Below, piece after piece: positions 55,534-64,000 of a stretch of DNA of 64,000 nt; position 1 is the first letter of the stretch, and each line of letters begins with the position of its first letter. Position numbers and translations under genes: made by a program. The notes below the pieces were generated by a model. It was not told the origin of the DNA, did not search any database, and was given only the letters and a program-made list of their open reading frames with translations. This DNA is from Niallia sp. NCCP-28. Its GTDB lineage: Bacteria > Bacillota > Bacilli > Bacillales > Cytobacillaceae. Location of the stretch: contig NZ_BQYJ01000001.1 in assembly GCF_023168165.1 (NCBI RefSeq), positions 434,001 through 498,000 on the forward strand. Direction: 5' to 3'.

Positions 55534-56370
55534 ATGACAAAAATTGTTTTTATTGGTGCAGGCTCCATGAGCGAAGCATTAATCTCAGGAATTATAAGCA
55601 GCAAAATGATTGATAATGAAAACATCTTTGTGACAAATAGCTCAAATAAAAAACGGTTAAACTATTTGCACAGCCAATATGGCGTAAACTTTACGTATAA
55701 ATTAGATGAACTTGTGCAAGATGCAGATGTTGTAATCCTTGCCATGAAACCAAAAGATGTCAAACAAGGGATAGGGAATATTCAAGCATACCTTTCTGAA
55801 AAAACATTGCTCATATCTGTACTTGCTGGCGTAAGCATTAAAAGTCTAGAACTTTTAGCAGGCAAAAAATTGCCCGTTGCTCGCGCTATGCCAAACACCT
55901 CTGCTGCTGTCGGCAAATCGGCAACTGGCATTGCAGTAAATGAAACGGTCACAGATACACAAATGGAACTAATATTAAATATTTTTCAAACAGTTGGATT
56001 AACAGCTGTTGTGGAAGAAACAAAAATTGATGCAGTAACAGGCCTTTCTGGGAGCGGACCTGCATATTTTTACTATATTGTCGAAGCCATGGAAAAAGGC
56101 GCCTCAGAAATTGGTTTAGACCCTGATATAGCTAATGATTTTATTGTACAAACACTAAAAGGGGCAGCAGAAATGATTGCAACATCAAAAAAATCACCTT
56201 TAGAACTGCGGCAAAACGTTACTAGCCCTGGAGGAACAACAGAAGCAGGAATTAAAGTCCTTGAGTCGTTTGATGTGCAAACTGCCTTTATAAATTGTAT
56301 GAAAGAGGCTGTGGAGCGATCCAAAACAATGGGAAAGACTATAAGCGAAGAGCTGAAAGTCTCAAATTGA
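55534..56370 (+). CDS. proI: ProI, pyrroline-5-carboxylate reductase
   Basis: A 278-aa NAD(P)H enzyme for the last step of proline synthesis. IVFIGAGSMSEALISG is the dinucleotide site; the C-terminal VTGLSGSGPAYFYYIVEAM and VTSPGGTTEAGIK are the ProC signature. The ATG at 55534 follows TTGGAGG; the upstream open frame covers the T-box and is not coding. It is regulated by proline availability through the leader. Confidence 0.96.
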   Translation: MTKIVFIGAGSMSEALISGIISSKMIDNENIFVTNSSNKKRLNYLHSQYGVNFTYKLDELVQDADVVILAMKPKDVKQGIGNIQAYLSEKTLLISVLAGVSIKSLELLAGKKLPVARAMPNTSAAVGKSATGIAVNETVTDTQMELILNIFQTVGLTAVVEETKIDAVTGLSGSGPAYFYYIVEAMEKGASEIGLDPDIANDFIVQTLKGAAEMIATSKKSPLELRQNVTSPGGTTEAGIKVLESFDVQTAFINCMKEAVERSKTMGKTISEELKVSN

Positions 56371-56410
56371 TAAGTAAAAAAGAGACTGGGACGTAAGTAT
56401 TCCATCTAAA

Positions 56411-56461
56411 GATAAACAAGAATGATTATACGTAAATTACGTATAATCATTCTTGTTTATC
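56411..56461. repeat. 51-bp perfect palindrome
   Basis: A perfect 25-bp inverted repeat around a single central A, running from GATAAACAAGAATG to its complement at the other end. It lies between proI and rnz and follows AAAAAAGAGACTGGGACGTA (56377-56396), a motif known at many Firmicute gene ends. No T-run follows on the + strand, so a simple terminator is not obvious. The remaining gap (56462-56656) shows no gene. Confidence 0.85.
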
Positions 56462-56656
56462 GAAATTTTAAAGGGGCGGTTTCAGTAAAGTTTGTTGTTA
56501 TTACCCGCAGCCTGAATAATTAATTTTTTCTATTTTTTTAAATGGTTTTAGATAACAACCTTTAAAAAGGAAATCAAACAAGTAGGCTTTTTAAGGGGCA
56601 ATTCCCCCTAACATGCTATTTTTCGCTTCTAACCATGAGGTGCCTTCTATAATGGC

Positions 56657-57595
56657 CTACTCTCTATTAGCAAGGGACAAAGGGATTGGAAATACTTTAA
56701 AATCTTCTGCCAAATAACTTTCCATAAAGATTTCCTTTGCTTCTTCCACTAACTGATTTCCTTGTATGCTATCATATCTTGCACTAATATGCGTTAGAAT
56801 CAATTGTTCAGCTTTTGCTTTTTTTGCCGTATTGGCAGCTTGGATAGTTGTTGAATGAAAATACTCTTTTGCAAGCACAGACTCTCTTCCCGCAAATGTA
56901 GCTTCATGCACAAGAACCGTAGCATTTTCAGCTAATTTTATTGCAGCCTCGCATTCCTTTGTATCTCCTAAGATTGTCACAATTCTCCCTTTTACTGGAG
57001 GTCCGACAAAATCACTGCTTTGAAGAATGGTGCCATCCGCTAAAATAACCTCTTCTCCATTTTTAATTTTTTTAAAATTCGGTCCGGGTTTTACTCCTCT
57101 TTCTTGAAGTTTTTCTACAAGAAGTTTCCCTGGAAGATCTTTTTCTGTAATGCGGTAGCCATAGCTTGCAATCCCGTGTTCTAGCATTAAAGCTTCCACT
57201 TTAAACGTATCATCTTCAAAAATGACTCCTTCTGCCACTTCTTCAATATGCAAGTCATACTTAAGGTATGTTTGGCTAATAGACAAGCTTGTTTCTATAT
57301 ATTCTTTAATTCCCTTGGGTCCATATAAAGTAACTTGCCCTTCACCACCTTGAAAAGATCTGCTCGCAAGCAAACCTGGCAGCCCATATAAATGATCCCC
57401 GTGCAAATGGGTAATAAAAATTTTTTCGATTCGTTTCGGTTTAATGCTTGTGTGCAAAATTTGGTGCTGTGTCCCTTCTCCTGCGTCAAAAAGCCAAATG
57501 CTTCCTCTTTCTTCTAACAACTTTAATGCAATTGATGTAACATTTCTTAATTTCGCCGGTATTCCTGCACCGGTGCCTAAAAACTGCAGTTCCAT
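56657..57595 (-). CDS. rnz: Ribonuclease Z
   Basis: A 312-aa metallo-beta-lactamase nuclease that trims the 3' trailer of tRNA precursors lacking an encoded [17 protein letters not shown] holds the zinc ligands; GTGAGIPAK and the C-terminal HISARYDS are further family motifs, as is the exosite region about residues 150-190. It converges on proI. Confidence 0.95.
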   Translation of the reverse strand: MELQFLGTGAGIPAKLRNVTSIALKLLEERGSIWLFDAGEGTQHQILHTSIKPKRIEKIFITHLHGDHLYGLPGLLASRSFQGGEGQVTLYGPKGIKEYIETSLSISQTYLKYDLHIEEVAEGVIFEDDTFKVEALMLEHGIASYGYRITEKDLPGKLLVEKLQERGVKPGPNFKKIKNGEEVILADGTILQSSDFVGPPVKGRIVTILGDTKECEAAIKLAENATVLVHEATFAGRESVLAKEYFHSTTIQAANTAKKAKAEQLILTHISARYDSIQGNQLVEEAKEIFMESYLAEDFKVFPIPLSLANRE

Positions 57596-58197
57596 TTAAA
57601 CACTTCTTTCTTCATCATTCTGTATACGATTTTATACTAGTTATTGCATCTATACAAAGTTTAAAATCATCTACTATAAAACATACTATACTTAGTGCAG
57701 TTGCAAAAATTCAGCAGTAGTGCAGTAATGCTCAACTGAAATGAAATTTAATGCTTACTATTGTGAATTATTAGAAAAACTAATAGTAACAATCATAAAA
57801 AAAGATGGAACTAATTGATTTTTTTTCTAGTATCTTTTCCTGTTATCATGTAATATCAACATTAAAGCATACCAAAAAACATTTTGTTCAGGAAATTAGA
57901 ATTATCATCTGCTCATCTTTTTAACTGAAAAATTAAATTTATCTAAAATTTCTGTTAAAATTATGGTATTATCAAAACATAATGTTTGCTTAATTAAAAA
58001 GAAACAGCTAAAATTTTATATTTGTACAGATACTTTTCAAAAGATAAGCATCATAAATGAAGCATAAATGTTTTCATCTCGTAAAATTACTGGTATTATT
58101 TTATAAAGTTTCCGAATGATAAAGTATCATAGCTAAAAATAGTATTCAAAGCCATTTGAATCTTTTATACATATTTAATGAAAAGAGGTCCATGCAC
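57596..58197. other. Long AT-rich gap upstream of zwf
   Basis: About 600 bp without a gene. Nothing structured was found by eye beyond short AT repeats and several TATAAT-like boxes. It may hold the zwf promoter, but no single one stands out. Confidence 0.4.
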
Positions 58198-59694
58198 GTG
58201 AATCATAATCAACAATCAGCACTAATAATGATTTTTGGAGCAACAGGAGATTTAGCCAACCGTAAATTATTCCCATCCCTTTACCGTTTATATAAAAAAG
58301 GCAGATTGTCTCAATTTGCAGTCGTCGGTGTTGGCAGAAGAACATTAACAAACGAACAGTTCCAGCAAAATGTTGTAAATTCTGTAGCGGAGGCAATTCC
58401 CAATTCATCTGATTTGGAGACATTTGCATCTTACTTCTGCTACCATTCTCATGATGTAACTGATTCTAGTTCTTATCTTACATTAAAGAACATTGCAGAT
58501 GAGTTGGATGAAAAACATAATTTAGGCGGAAACAGAGTATTTTATTTAGCAATGGCTCCAGAATTTTTCGGCCCAATTGCTATCCACCTAAAAGAAGATG
58601 GCTTAACAGATGTAACTGGTTTTAAACGACTAATTATTGAAAAGCCATTTGGTCATGATCTTAAATCTGCTCAAGAATTAAACGATCAAATCCGTACAGC
58701 TTTTTCTGAAGACGAAGTGTATCGCATCGACCATTATTTAGGAAAAGCAATGGTGCAAAATATCGAAACAATCCGTTTCTCCAATGCCATTTTTGAAAAT
58801 CTATGGAATAATCGTTATATCAGCAATATCCAAGTTACATCAAGTGAAATTCTTGGTGTAGAGGAGCGCGGCAGATATTATGAAACAAGCGGCGCTTTAA
58901 GAGATATGGTGCAAAACCATATGCTGCAAATGGTGGCATTACTTGCAATGGAACCGCCAATTCGATTGACGCCTGATGAAATACGTTCTGAGAAAGTAAA
59001 AGTTTTCCGTGCAATGCGTCCGATTGAACTCGATGAAGTAAATGAATATTTTGTACGGGGCCAATATGGAAAAGGCGTGATCGAGGATATCGATGTTCCA
59101 GAATACCGTTCAGAACAAATGGTGAATCCAAATTCTAATACAGAAACATTTGTGGCAGGTAAAGTTATGATTGATAACTTCCGCTGGGCAGGTGTTCCAT
59201 TTTATATCCGCACAGGGAAAAGATTAGAAACAAAATCAACAAAAATCGTTGTTCAATTTAAAGATATTCCAATGAATCTTTATGATCGTCCAGATCAGGA
59301 GATTACACCAAACCTTCTTGTTATTCATATTCAACCAGAAGAAGGAATCACTTTGCATTTAAATGCTAAAAAAGCTGGTCAAAATATGGAAGCAACGCCT
59401 ATTAAACTTAGCTATGCAAATACAGGTATCGCAAGCATCAATACACCTGAAGCATATGAAAAATTAATTGATGACAGCATTAAAGGGGATGCTACTAACT
59501 TTACTCATTGGGATGAAGTAGCACTTTCTTGGAGCTATGTCGATAAAATTTCACAAGCTTGGGAAAAAACACCTGCTGCAAACTATCCTAACTATGCTTC
59601 AGGTACAATGGGGCCTAAGGAAGCAGATCAACTATTGGAAAAAGACGGTTTCTTCTGGTGGCCAATTAATCAATTCGAAGTAGATGTTTGCTAA
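58198..59694 (+). CDS. zwf: Glucose-6-phosphate dehydrogenase
   Basis: A 498-aa enzyme, first step of the oxidative pentose phosphate pathway. The cofactor site is IFGATGDLANRKLFP, the substrate site is RIDHYLGK, and IRTGKRL is conserved. A GTG at 58198 lies nine bases after GAGG; an ATG at 58192 lies only three bases from it and is less likely. The partner enzyme gene gndA lies two genes on, in opposite direction. Confidence 0.95.
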   Translation: MNHNQQSALIMIFGATGDLANRKLFPSLYRLYKKGRLSQFAVVGVGRRTLTNEQFQQNVVNSVAEAIPNSSDLETFASYFCYHSHDVTDSSSYLTLKNIADELDEKHNLGGNRVFYLAMAPEFFGPIAIHLKEDGLTDVTGFKRLIIEKPFGHDLKSAQELNDQIRTAFSEDEVYRIDHYLGKAMVQNIETIRFSNAIFENLWNNRYISNIQVTSSEILGVEERGRYYETSGALRDMVQNHMLQMVALLAMEPPIRLTPDEIRSEKVKVFRAMRPIELDEVNEYFVRGQYGKGVIEDIDVPEYRSEQMVNPNSNTETFVAGKVMIDNFRWAGVPFYIRTGKRLETKSTKIVVQFKDIPMNLYDRPDQEITPNLLVIHIQPEEGITLHLNAKKAGQNMEATPIKLSYANTGIASINTPEAYEKLIDDSIKGDATNFTHWDEVALSWSYVDKISQAWEKTPAANYPNYASGTMGPKEADQLLEKDGFFWWPINQFEVDVC

Positions 59695-59697
59695 AGC

Positions 59698-59738
59698 AAA
59701 AAGACGTGAGATCTTTATAGGTTTCACGTTTTTTCTTT
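59698..59738 (+). terminator. Terminator of zwf
   Basis: AAGACGTGA/TTCACGTTT stem followed by TTTTT. Confidence 0.75.
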
Positions 59739-59860
59739 TCCAAATAACATCCAACTCTTTTGTAAAGACGAAAATTTGCCAACTAATAGTTTTTTAAACA
59801 AATATTTAAAAATATTATTTTAAAATACAAATATATTAATTATTATTTTAGGAGCATAAA

Positions 59861-60973
59861 ATGAAAAATATGAAGTTTCTTTTGGTTATCCCCTTTTTTT
59901 TGCTTTATAATTTGCTTATTTATTATATAGGCTGGAACAGCTATATTTTTTTGCACGCTGCCTATTCAAGCATTTCAAGTACACTGCTAATTATTGGGCT
60001 GCTTATATGCGCCTATTCCTTTCTTTTTAGCCACTTTTTTAAAAAAATTACTATCTTTAAAATTATTTCCGCATACTGGTTTGCCATTCTACAGTATGCC
60101 ATTCTTATCTTTCCAGCTGCCAATTTGGCATGCTACCTTCTTTTCTTTTATCTGGATGAGTCACGCAGCATCTTGCTTGTAGGAAGCATCACGTTTTTTC
60201 TTTTTTTGTGCATCTTTTTTTATGGCACATATAATGCTTATTCCCCAATTGTTAGAGAATATAACCTTATTTTGCCGAAAAAACATGGAAAAAGAGAACA
60301 ATTGACCATCGCTATTGCTTCTGATATGCATTTTGGGACACTTTCAGGCAATGCCCATTTAGCAAAACTAGTAACAATGATAAATAGCTTAAAGGCAGAT
60401 CTTATTCTGTTGCCAGGTGATATTATTGATGACGATCCTAATCCATTTTTGCAAAAACAAATGGGAGAGAAAATGAAAGAATTGCAAGCGCCCCTAGGCA
60501 TCTATGGAGTACTCGGAAACCATGAATATTACGGCAAAAAAATCCCGGAATTTCTTCAAGAAATGGAACGAATTGGCATTGGCATATTAATGGATGAATC
60601 TATTATTATTGACGCTAGTTTTGAGCTGATTGGCAGAAAAGATAAAACAGATAAAAACCGATTATCCATCTCTCAATTAACAGCTAATAGCGCAAATCAT
60701 CTTCCTCTTATTATGATGGATCATCAGCCTGCAGAATTAGCACAAGCAATGGAAAATGGCATTGATTTAATTGTATCAGGCCATACTCACCGAGGACAGA
60801 TGGCTCCAAATCATTTCATTACGAAAAGGGTTTTCGAACTGGATTGGGGCTATAAACAAAAGGAGCAGCTGCATGCGATTGTTTCCTCCGGCTATGGTTT
60901 CTGGGGCCCTCCACTCCGCCTAGGAAGCCGTTCTGAAGTAGTCTATATAAAAATTGATTTTATAAATCAATGA
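59861..60973 (+). CDS. Membrane metallophosphoesterase (YkoQ/YkuE-like)
   Basis: A 370-aa protein. The N-terminal part (about 1-130) holds four hydrophobic helices. The C-terminal part (about 145-365) is a calcineurin-like phosphoesterase: ASDMHFG, LPGDIIDDD, GVLGNHEYYG, MDHQPAE and SGHTHRGQ are the metal-binding blocks. It probably hydrolyses a lipid or cell-envelope phosphoester, as in YkuE/YkoQ. It interrupts the zwf-gndA neighbourhood of B. subtilis. Confidence 0.85.
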   Translation: MKNMKFLLVIPFFLLYNLLIYYIGWNSYIFLHAAYSSISSTLLIIGLLICAYSFLFSHFFKKITIFKIISAYWFAILQYAILIFPAANLACYLLFFYLDESRSILLVGSITFFLFLCIFFYGTYNAYSPIVREYNLILPKKHGKREQLTIAIASDMHFGTLSGNAHLAKLVTMINSLKADLILLPGDIIDDDPNPFLQKQMGEKMKELQAPLGIYGVLGNHEYYGKKIPEFLQEMERIGIGILMDESIIIDASFELIGRKDKTDKNRLSISQLTANSANHLPLIMMDHQPAELAQAMENGIDLIVSGHTHRGQMAPNHFITKRVFELDWGYKQKEQLHAIVSSGYGFWGPPLRLGSRSEVVYIKIDFINQ

Positions 60974-60977
60974 AAAC

Positions 60978-61028
60978 AAAAAAGTCATTTTAAAAGCAAT
61001 TCTACTGCTTTTAAAATGACTTTTTTTC
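60978..61028 (+). terminator. Terminator of the phosphoesterase gene
   Basis: AAAGTCATTTTAAAAGCA with its complement, followed by seven T. Confidence 0.88.
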
Positions 61029-61276
61029 TGTTGTTGCATACCTATCCCTCAAACCGCAGAAATATAAAGTAATACTCTACACAGCGGGAGATTTCCACGT
61101 GTTAATTGAGGACTATAGGATAGGATATAACGCAGAACCCTTGGCAAAATAATAGTAGTCTAGTAGTCTGTGTTCTTTTATATTAGACTTTTACGGGCAA
61201 GTTTCTTTTTATCTAAATTTTTCATTTTCTCTTATAATCCCTCAAGGAAGGGAGGCCAATACACATTAATATGCGG

Positions 61277-61322
61277 TAAAAAAAATCATTCTAGAGAACA
61301 CTCTCTAGAATGATTTTTTTTG
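61277..61322. terminator. Terminator of gndA
   Basis: AAAAATCATTCTAGAGA with its complement and T-run on the minus strand; also T-rich on the plus strand. Between 61029 and 61276 I see no gene. Confidence 0.8.
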
Positions 61323-61380
61323 GATTATCGTCTCCAGCCAACTAATCAGACAGTTTCACTAAACTAATATTCAAAAGTGA

Positions 61381-62790
61381 TTACTTCATCCAGTTTGTAT
61401 GGAATGTGCCTTCTTTGTCAATGCGATTATACGTATGTGCGCCAAAATAGTCGCGTTGTGCTTGAAGAAGGTTTGCTGGCAATGTTTCTGTACGGTAGCT
61501 GTCATAATAAGATAATGCAGCAGCAAAACTTGGTACAGGAATACCGTTCATTACAGCACCAGAAATTACTTCACGAAGTGCTGCTTGGTAGTTTTCAGCA
61601 ATTTCACTGAAATAAGGATCTAATAATAAATTCTTTAACTCAGGGTCACGGTCATAGGCGTCTTTGATTTTTTGCAGGAATTGCGCACGGATAATGCAGC
61701 CTCCACGGAAAATCATCGCGATTTCTCCATAGTTTAAATCCCAGTTATATTCATCTGAAGCTTCTCGCATTTGCGCAAATCCTTGTGCATAAGAAACAAT
61801 TTTGCTTAAATAAAGCGCTTTGCGAACAGATTCGATGTATGCTGCTTTATCGCCAGTAAATGCTTTAATTTCAGGACCTGATAATACTTTGCTTGCTTTT
61901 ACACGCTCTTCTTTCATTGCAGAAATGAAGCGAGCAAATACTGATTCTGTAATCATTGGAAGCGGTACGCCTAAGTCTAGTGCACTTTGGCTTGTCCATT
62001 TCCCAGTACCTTTTTGGCCAGCAGTGTCTAAAATTAAATCCACTAATGGTTTGCCAGTTTCTTCATCTACTTTTGTAAAGATATCTGCAGTAATTTCAAT
62101 TAAATAGCTGTCTAGCTCGCCTTTATTCCATTCTGAGAATACTTCATGAAGCTCTTGAGCTTCTAATCCAAGAACGTTTTTCATAATAAAATATGCTTCA
62201 CAAATAAGCTGCATATCACCATATTCTATTCCATTGTGAACCATTTTTACATAATGTCCTGCACCATCTGGACCGATGTATGTTGTACAAGGCTCATCGT
62301 TTACTTTTGCAGAAATATCTCTAAAGATTGGCGCAACAAGTTCGTACGCTTCTTTTTGGCCTCCAGGCATAATAGAAGGGCCTTTTAATGCTCCCTCTTC
62401 CCCACCAGATACACCTGTACCGATAAAGTGGATGCCAAGTTCGCTTAATTCTTTATTTCTTCTTTGTGTATCAACAAAAAAAGTATTTCCGCCATCTATT
62501 ACAATATCCCCTTTATCAAGCAAAGGTTTTAATTGTTCAATTGTTGCATCTGTTGCCGGACCAGCTTTAACCATTAGCATAATTTTGCGAGGAACTTCCA
62601 AAGATTGAACAAACTCTTCTAAAGTATAAGTTCCCACGATGTTTTTTCCTTCTGTTTCTTGAAGCATTTCTTCTGTTTTTTCTTTTGAACGGTTAAATAC
62701 AGAAACCGTGTAGCCTCTGCTTTCAATGTTCATTGCAAGGTTTTTTCCCATTACCGCTAAACCAATAACACCAAACTGCTGTTTTGTCAT
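61381..62790 (-). CDS. gndA: 6-phosphogluconate dehydrogenase, NADP-dependent
   Basis: A 469-aa enzyme that converts 6-phosphogluconate to ribulose 5-phosphate. [15 protein letters not shown] is the cofactor site; [10 protein letters not shown] and [14 protein letters not shown] are the substrate and catalytic regions. The ATG at 62790 follows AAAGGGCG; the frame is open for 13 more codons. It completes the oxidative branch begun by zwf. Confidence 0.96.
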   Translation of the reverse strand: MTKQQFGVIGLAVMGKNLAMNIESRGYTVSVFNRSKEKTEEMLQETEGKNIVGTYTLEEFVQSLEVPRKIMLMVKAGPATDATIEQLKPLLDKGDIVIDGGNTFFVDTQRRNKELSELGIHFIGTGVSGGEEGALKGPSIMPGGQKEAYELVAPIFRDISAKVNDEPCTTYIGPDGAGHYVKMVHNGIEYGDMQLICEAYFIMKNVLGLEAQELHEVFSEWNKGELDSYLIEITADIFTKVDEETGKPLVDLILDTAGQKGTGKWTSQSALDLGVPLPMITESVFARFISAMKEERVKASKVLSGPEIKAFTGDKAAYIESVRKALYLSKIVSYAQGFAQMREASDEYNWDLNYGEIAMIFRGGCIIRAQFLQKIKDAYDRDPELKNLLLDPYFSEIAENYQAALREVISGAVMNGIPVPSFAAALSYYDSYRTETLPANLLQAQRDYFGAHTYNRIDKEGTFHTNWMK

Positions 62791-62943
62791 TATTTTTACG
62801 CCCTTTCTAAACACTATGTATGGTTTCATATAGTAGAATTCACTTTACTTTAGCAAGATTCTGATATATATGCAACTATTCTAACTGAAGATGTATGCCT
62901 TTTCCATAGATTTCGCAAAATTTTTTTCTTCTTTTATTTTTAT

Positions 62944-64000
62944 TTAAAAAAATTTCTTTCTTTGCAGAAAATCTTTATTGAAACTTGTGGACGTCCCAAT
63001 ATTCTCTTCTTCTTTCCAATCACTACGATCTCCAGCATTTTCTATAATGGATGCACCATATTTCTCTTTCAGTGCCGAAATCGTTTTTAACAGCGGTTCT
63101 TTTTCCGCTTCTTTTTCATAGGAAAACAAATCTAATTGTTTTGCCACAATATTATTGTCCACTAATTCTGTTGCTGTTACTCCTAATAATCTTACAGCAT
63201 CGCCACTCCAAGCTTTTAAAAATAGCTGTTTGCTCATCTCAAAAATCTCTGATTGTGTTTTAATCGGATTAATTAATTTCATGCTTTTAGAGTTGTTTTT
63301 TCGATTTTCATATCTTATCGTAACAGCAATGGCTAATGTATGCACATGTTTAATTTTCATCCTTGTAGCTACTTTAAATGCCAAAGAGTCAAGAATGGAA
63401 AAAAGTTCTTGTTGATTAGCTATATCCTTAGGCAAGGTAGTAGAGTTGCCGATACTTTTAAACTCATTCGCAGCCTCTGGATCAACCATTCGCTTATCTT
63501 CCCCATTTGCTCGCTCTTTCAATCGTTTTCCATTTATGCCAAGTACTGCTTTTAATTGAACAGAATCTCCCATTGCCAAGTCTTTAATTGTAGTAATGCC
63601 AATCGCTCTTAGTTTCTCCCCTGTTTTTTTTCCTATTCCATGCATTTCTTCCACTTCCATTGGCCAAAGAATAGCCGGAACATCTCTTTTCCGTAAAACA
63701 GTAATGCCCATTGGCTTTTTTAAATCGGATGCCATTTTGGCTAAAAATTTATTTGGAGCAATGCCAATGCTGCAGGGCAAATCTAAACGCTCCAGTATCG
63801 ACTTTTGAATCGTTTCTGCTATGTGGATGGGACTGCCTGAATCATAGCTGTCTGTAATGTCCACGTAGCCTTCATCAATGGAAATAGGTTCTACTAAAGG
63901 AGAAAATTCATTTAAAATAGAAAACAGTTCAAGGGAAGCCTTTCGATACCGATCAAAATTCGGCGGCATAACAGTTAGTTTAGGACAAAGTTTTTTTGCT
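62944..64000 (-). CDS. polY1: Y-family DNA polymerase IV (5' end beyond the window)
   Basis: The C-terminal part of a translesion polymerase, cut by the right edge. Present are SIDEGYVDITD (catalytic metal residues), the palm/thumb with MASDLKKP and GIGKKTGEKLRAIGI helix-hairpin-helix, and the little-finger domain (about 230-330). The frame stays open to base 64000 (AKKLCPKLTV before MPPNF). This is YqjH of B. subtilis by position. It should act on damaged templates. Confidence 0.93.
   Translation of the reverse strand, partial: AKKLCPKLTVMPPNFDRYRKASLELFSILNEFSPLVEPISIDEGYVDITDSYDSGSPIHIAETIQKSILERLDLPCSIGIAPNKFLAKMASDLKKPMGITVLRKRDVPAILWPMEVEEMHGIGKKTGEKLRAIGITTIKDLAMGDSVQLKAVLGINGKRLKERANGEDKRMVDPEAANEFKSIGNSTTLPKDIANQQELFSILDSLAFKVATRMKIKHVHTLAIAVTIRYENRKNNSKSMKLINPIKTQSEIFEMSKQLFLKAWSGDAVRLLGVTATELVDNNIVAKQLDLFSYEKEAEKEPLLKTISALKEKYGASIIENAGDRSDWKEEENIGTSTSFNKDFLQRKKFF

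Overview
The window is a low-GC chromosomal segment from an endospore-forming member of the Bacillaceae. Gene content and order follow the Bacillus subtilis chromosome over long stretches: ypbF-ypbE-ypbD-recS-ypbB-fer, then resABCDE-sigX-rsiX, spmAB-dacB, scpAB, lysA-spoVA, spoIIA-dacF, punA/deoB, xerD-fur-spoIIM-nudF-yqkF, and proI-rnz-zwf-gndA-polY. Small features such as the dispersed repeat family recall the Niallia / B. circulans type of genome, but the species cannot be fixed from the sequence alone.

Region 1 (1-2112) is the right end of an intervening element. A large serine recombinase gene points away from an intact, in-frame C-terminal part of cotJC (spore-coat manganese catalase). 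The 5' part of cotJC lies beyond the left edge. This has the architecture of sporulation-gene intervening elements such as skin in sigK, where a recombinase excises the element in the mother cell and rebuilds the gene. It is the most interesting feature here.

Region 2 (2113-8115) is the ypb/recS cluster, ferredoxin and the FMN-riboswitch-controlled riboflavin transporter. Region 3 (8193-14806) is accessory: a sulfate ABC transporter operon behind an unusual leader terminator, a LysM/M23 peptidase and a glycerate kinase. Region 4 (14961-26692) carries sigX-rsiX with an ECF-type autoregulatory promoter, a MITE-like element, the ResDE redox two-component system with the ResABC cytochrome c maturation genes, rluB, and the spmAB-dacB spore operon. 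Region 5 (26787-28500) replaces ypuI of B. subtilis with a broken SUKH immunity gene, an N-terminally extended superoxide dismutase and a repeat.

Region 6 (28498-40218) holds scpAB, ypuF, ribT, ypuA, lysA, a spoVA operon that contains only spoVAA, AB, AEA and AF (the channel core spoVAC, AD and AEB are absent), the spoIIA operon behind a clear sigma-H promoter, and dacF. Region 7 (40426-54990) holds map, nucleoside salvage (deoB-punA-pdp), xerD, fur, spoIIM, an endonuclease-Q-like yqxK, nudF, the very small cell-division inhibitor gene mciZ, and assorted yqk genes. Region 8 (55201-64000) holds a proline T-box with proI, rnz, zwf, a phosphoesterase, gndA and the truncated end of a Y-family DNA polymerase.

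Sporulation is the common thread: cotJC, spmA, spmB, dacB, spoVA, spoIIA, dacF, spoIIM and mciZ are all present. Genome structure outside the genes is shaped by a multi-copy hairpin repeat, a MITE-like element and a 51-bp perfect palindrome.
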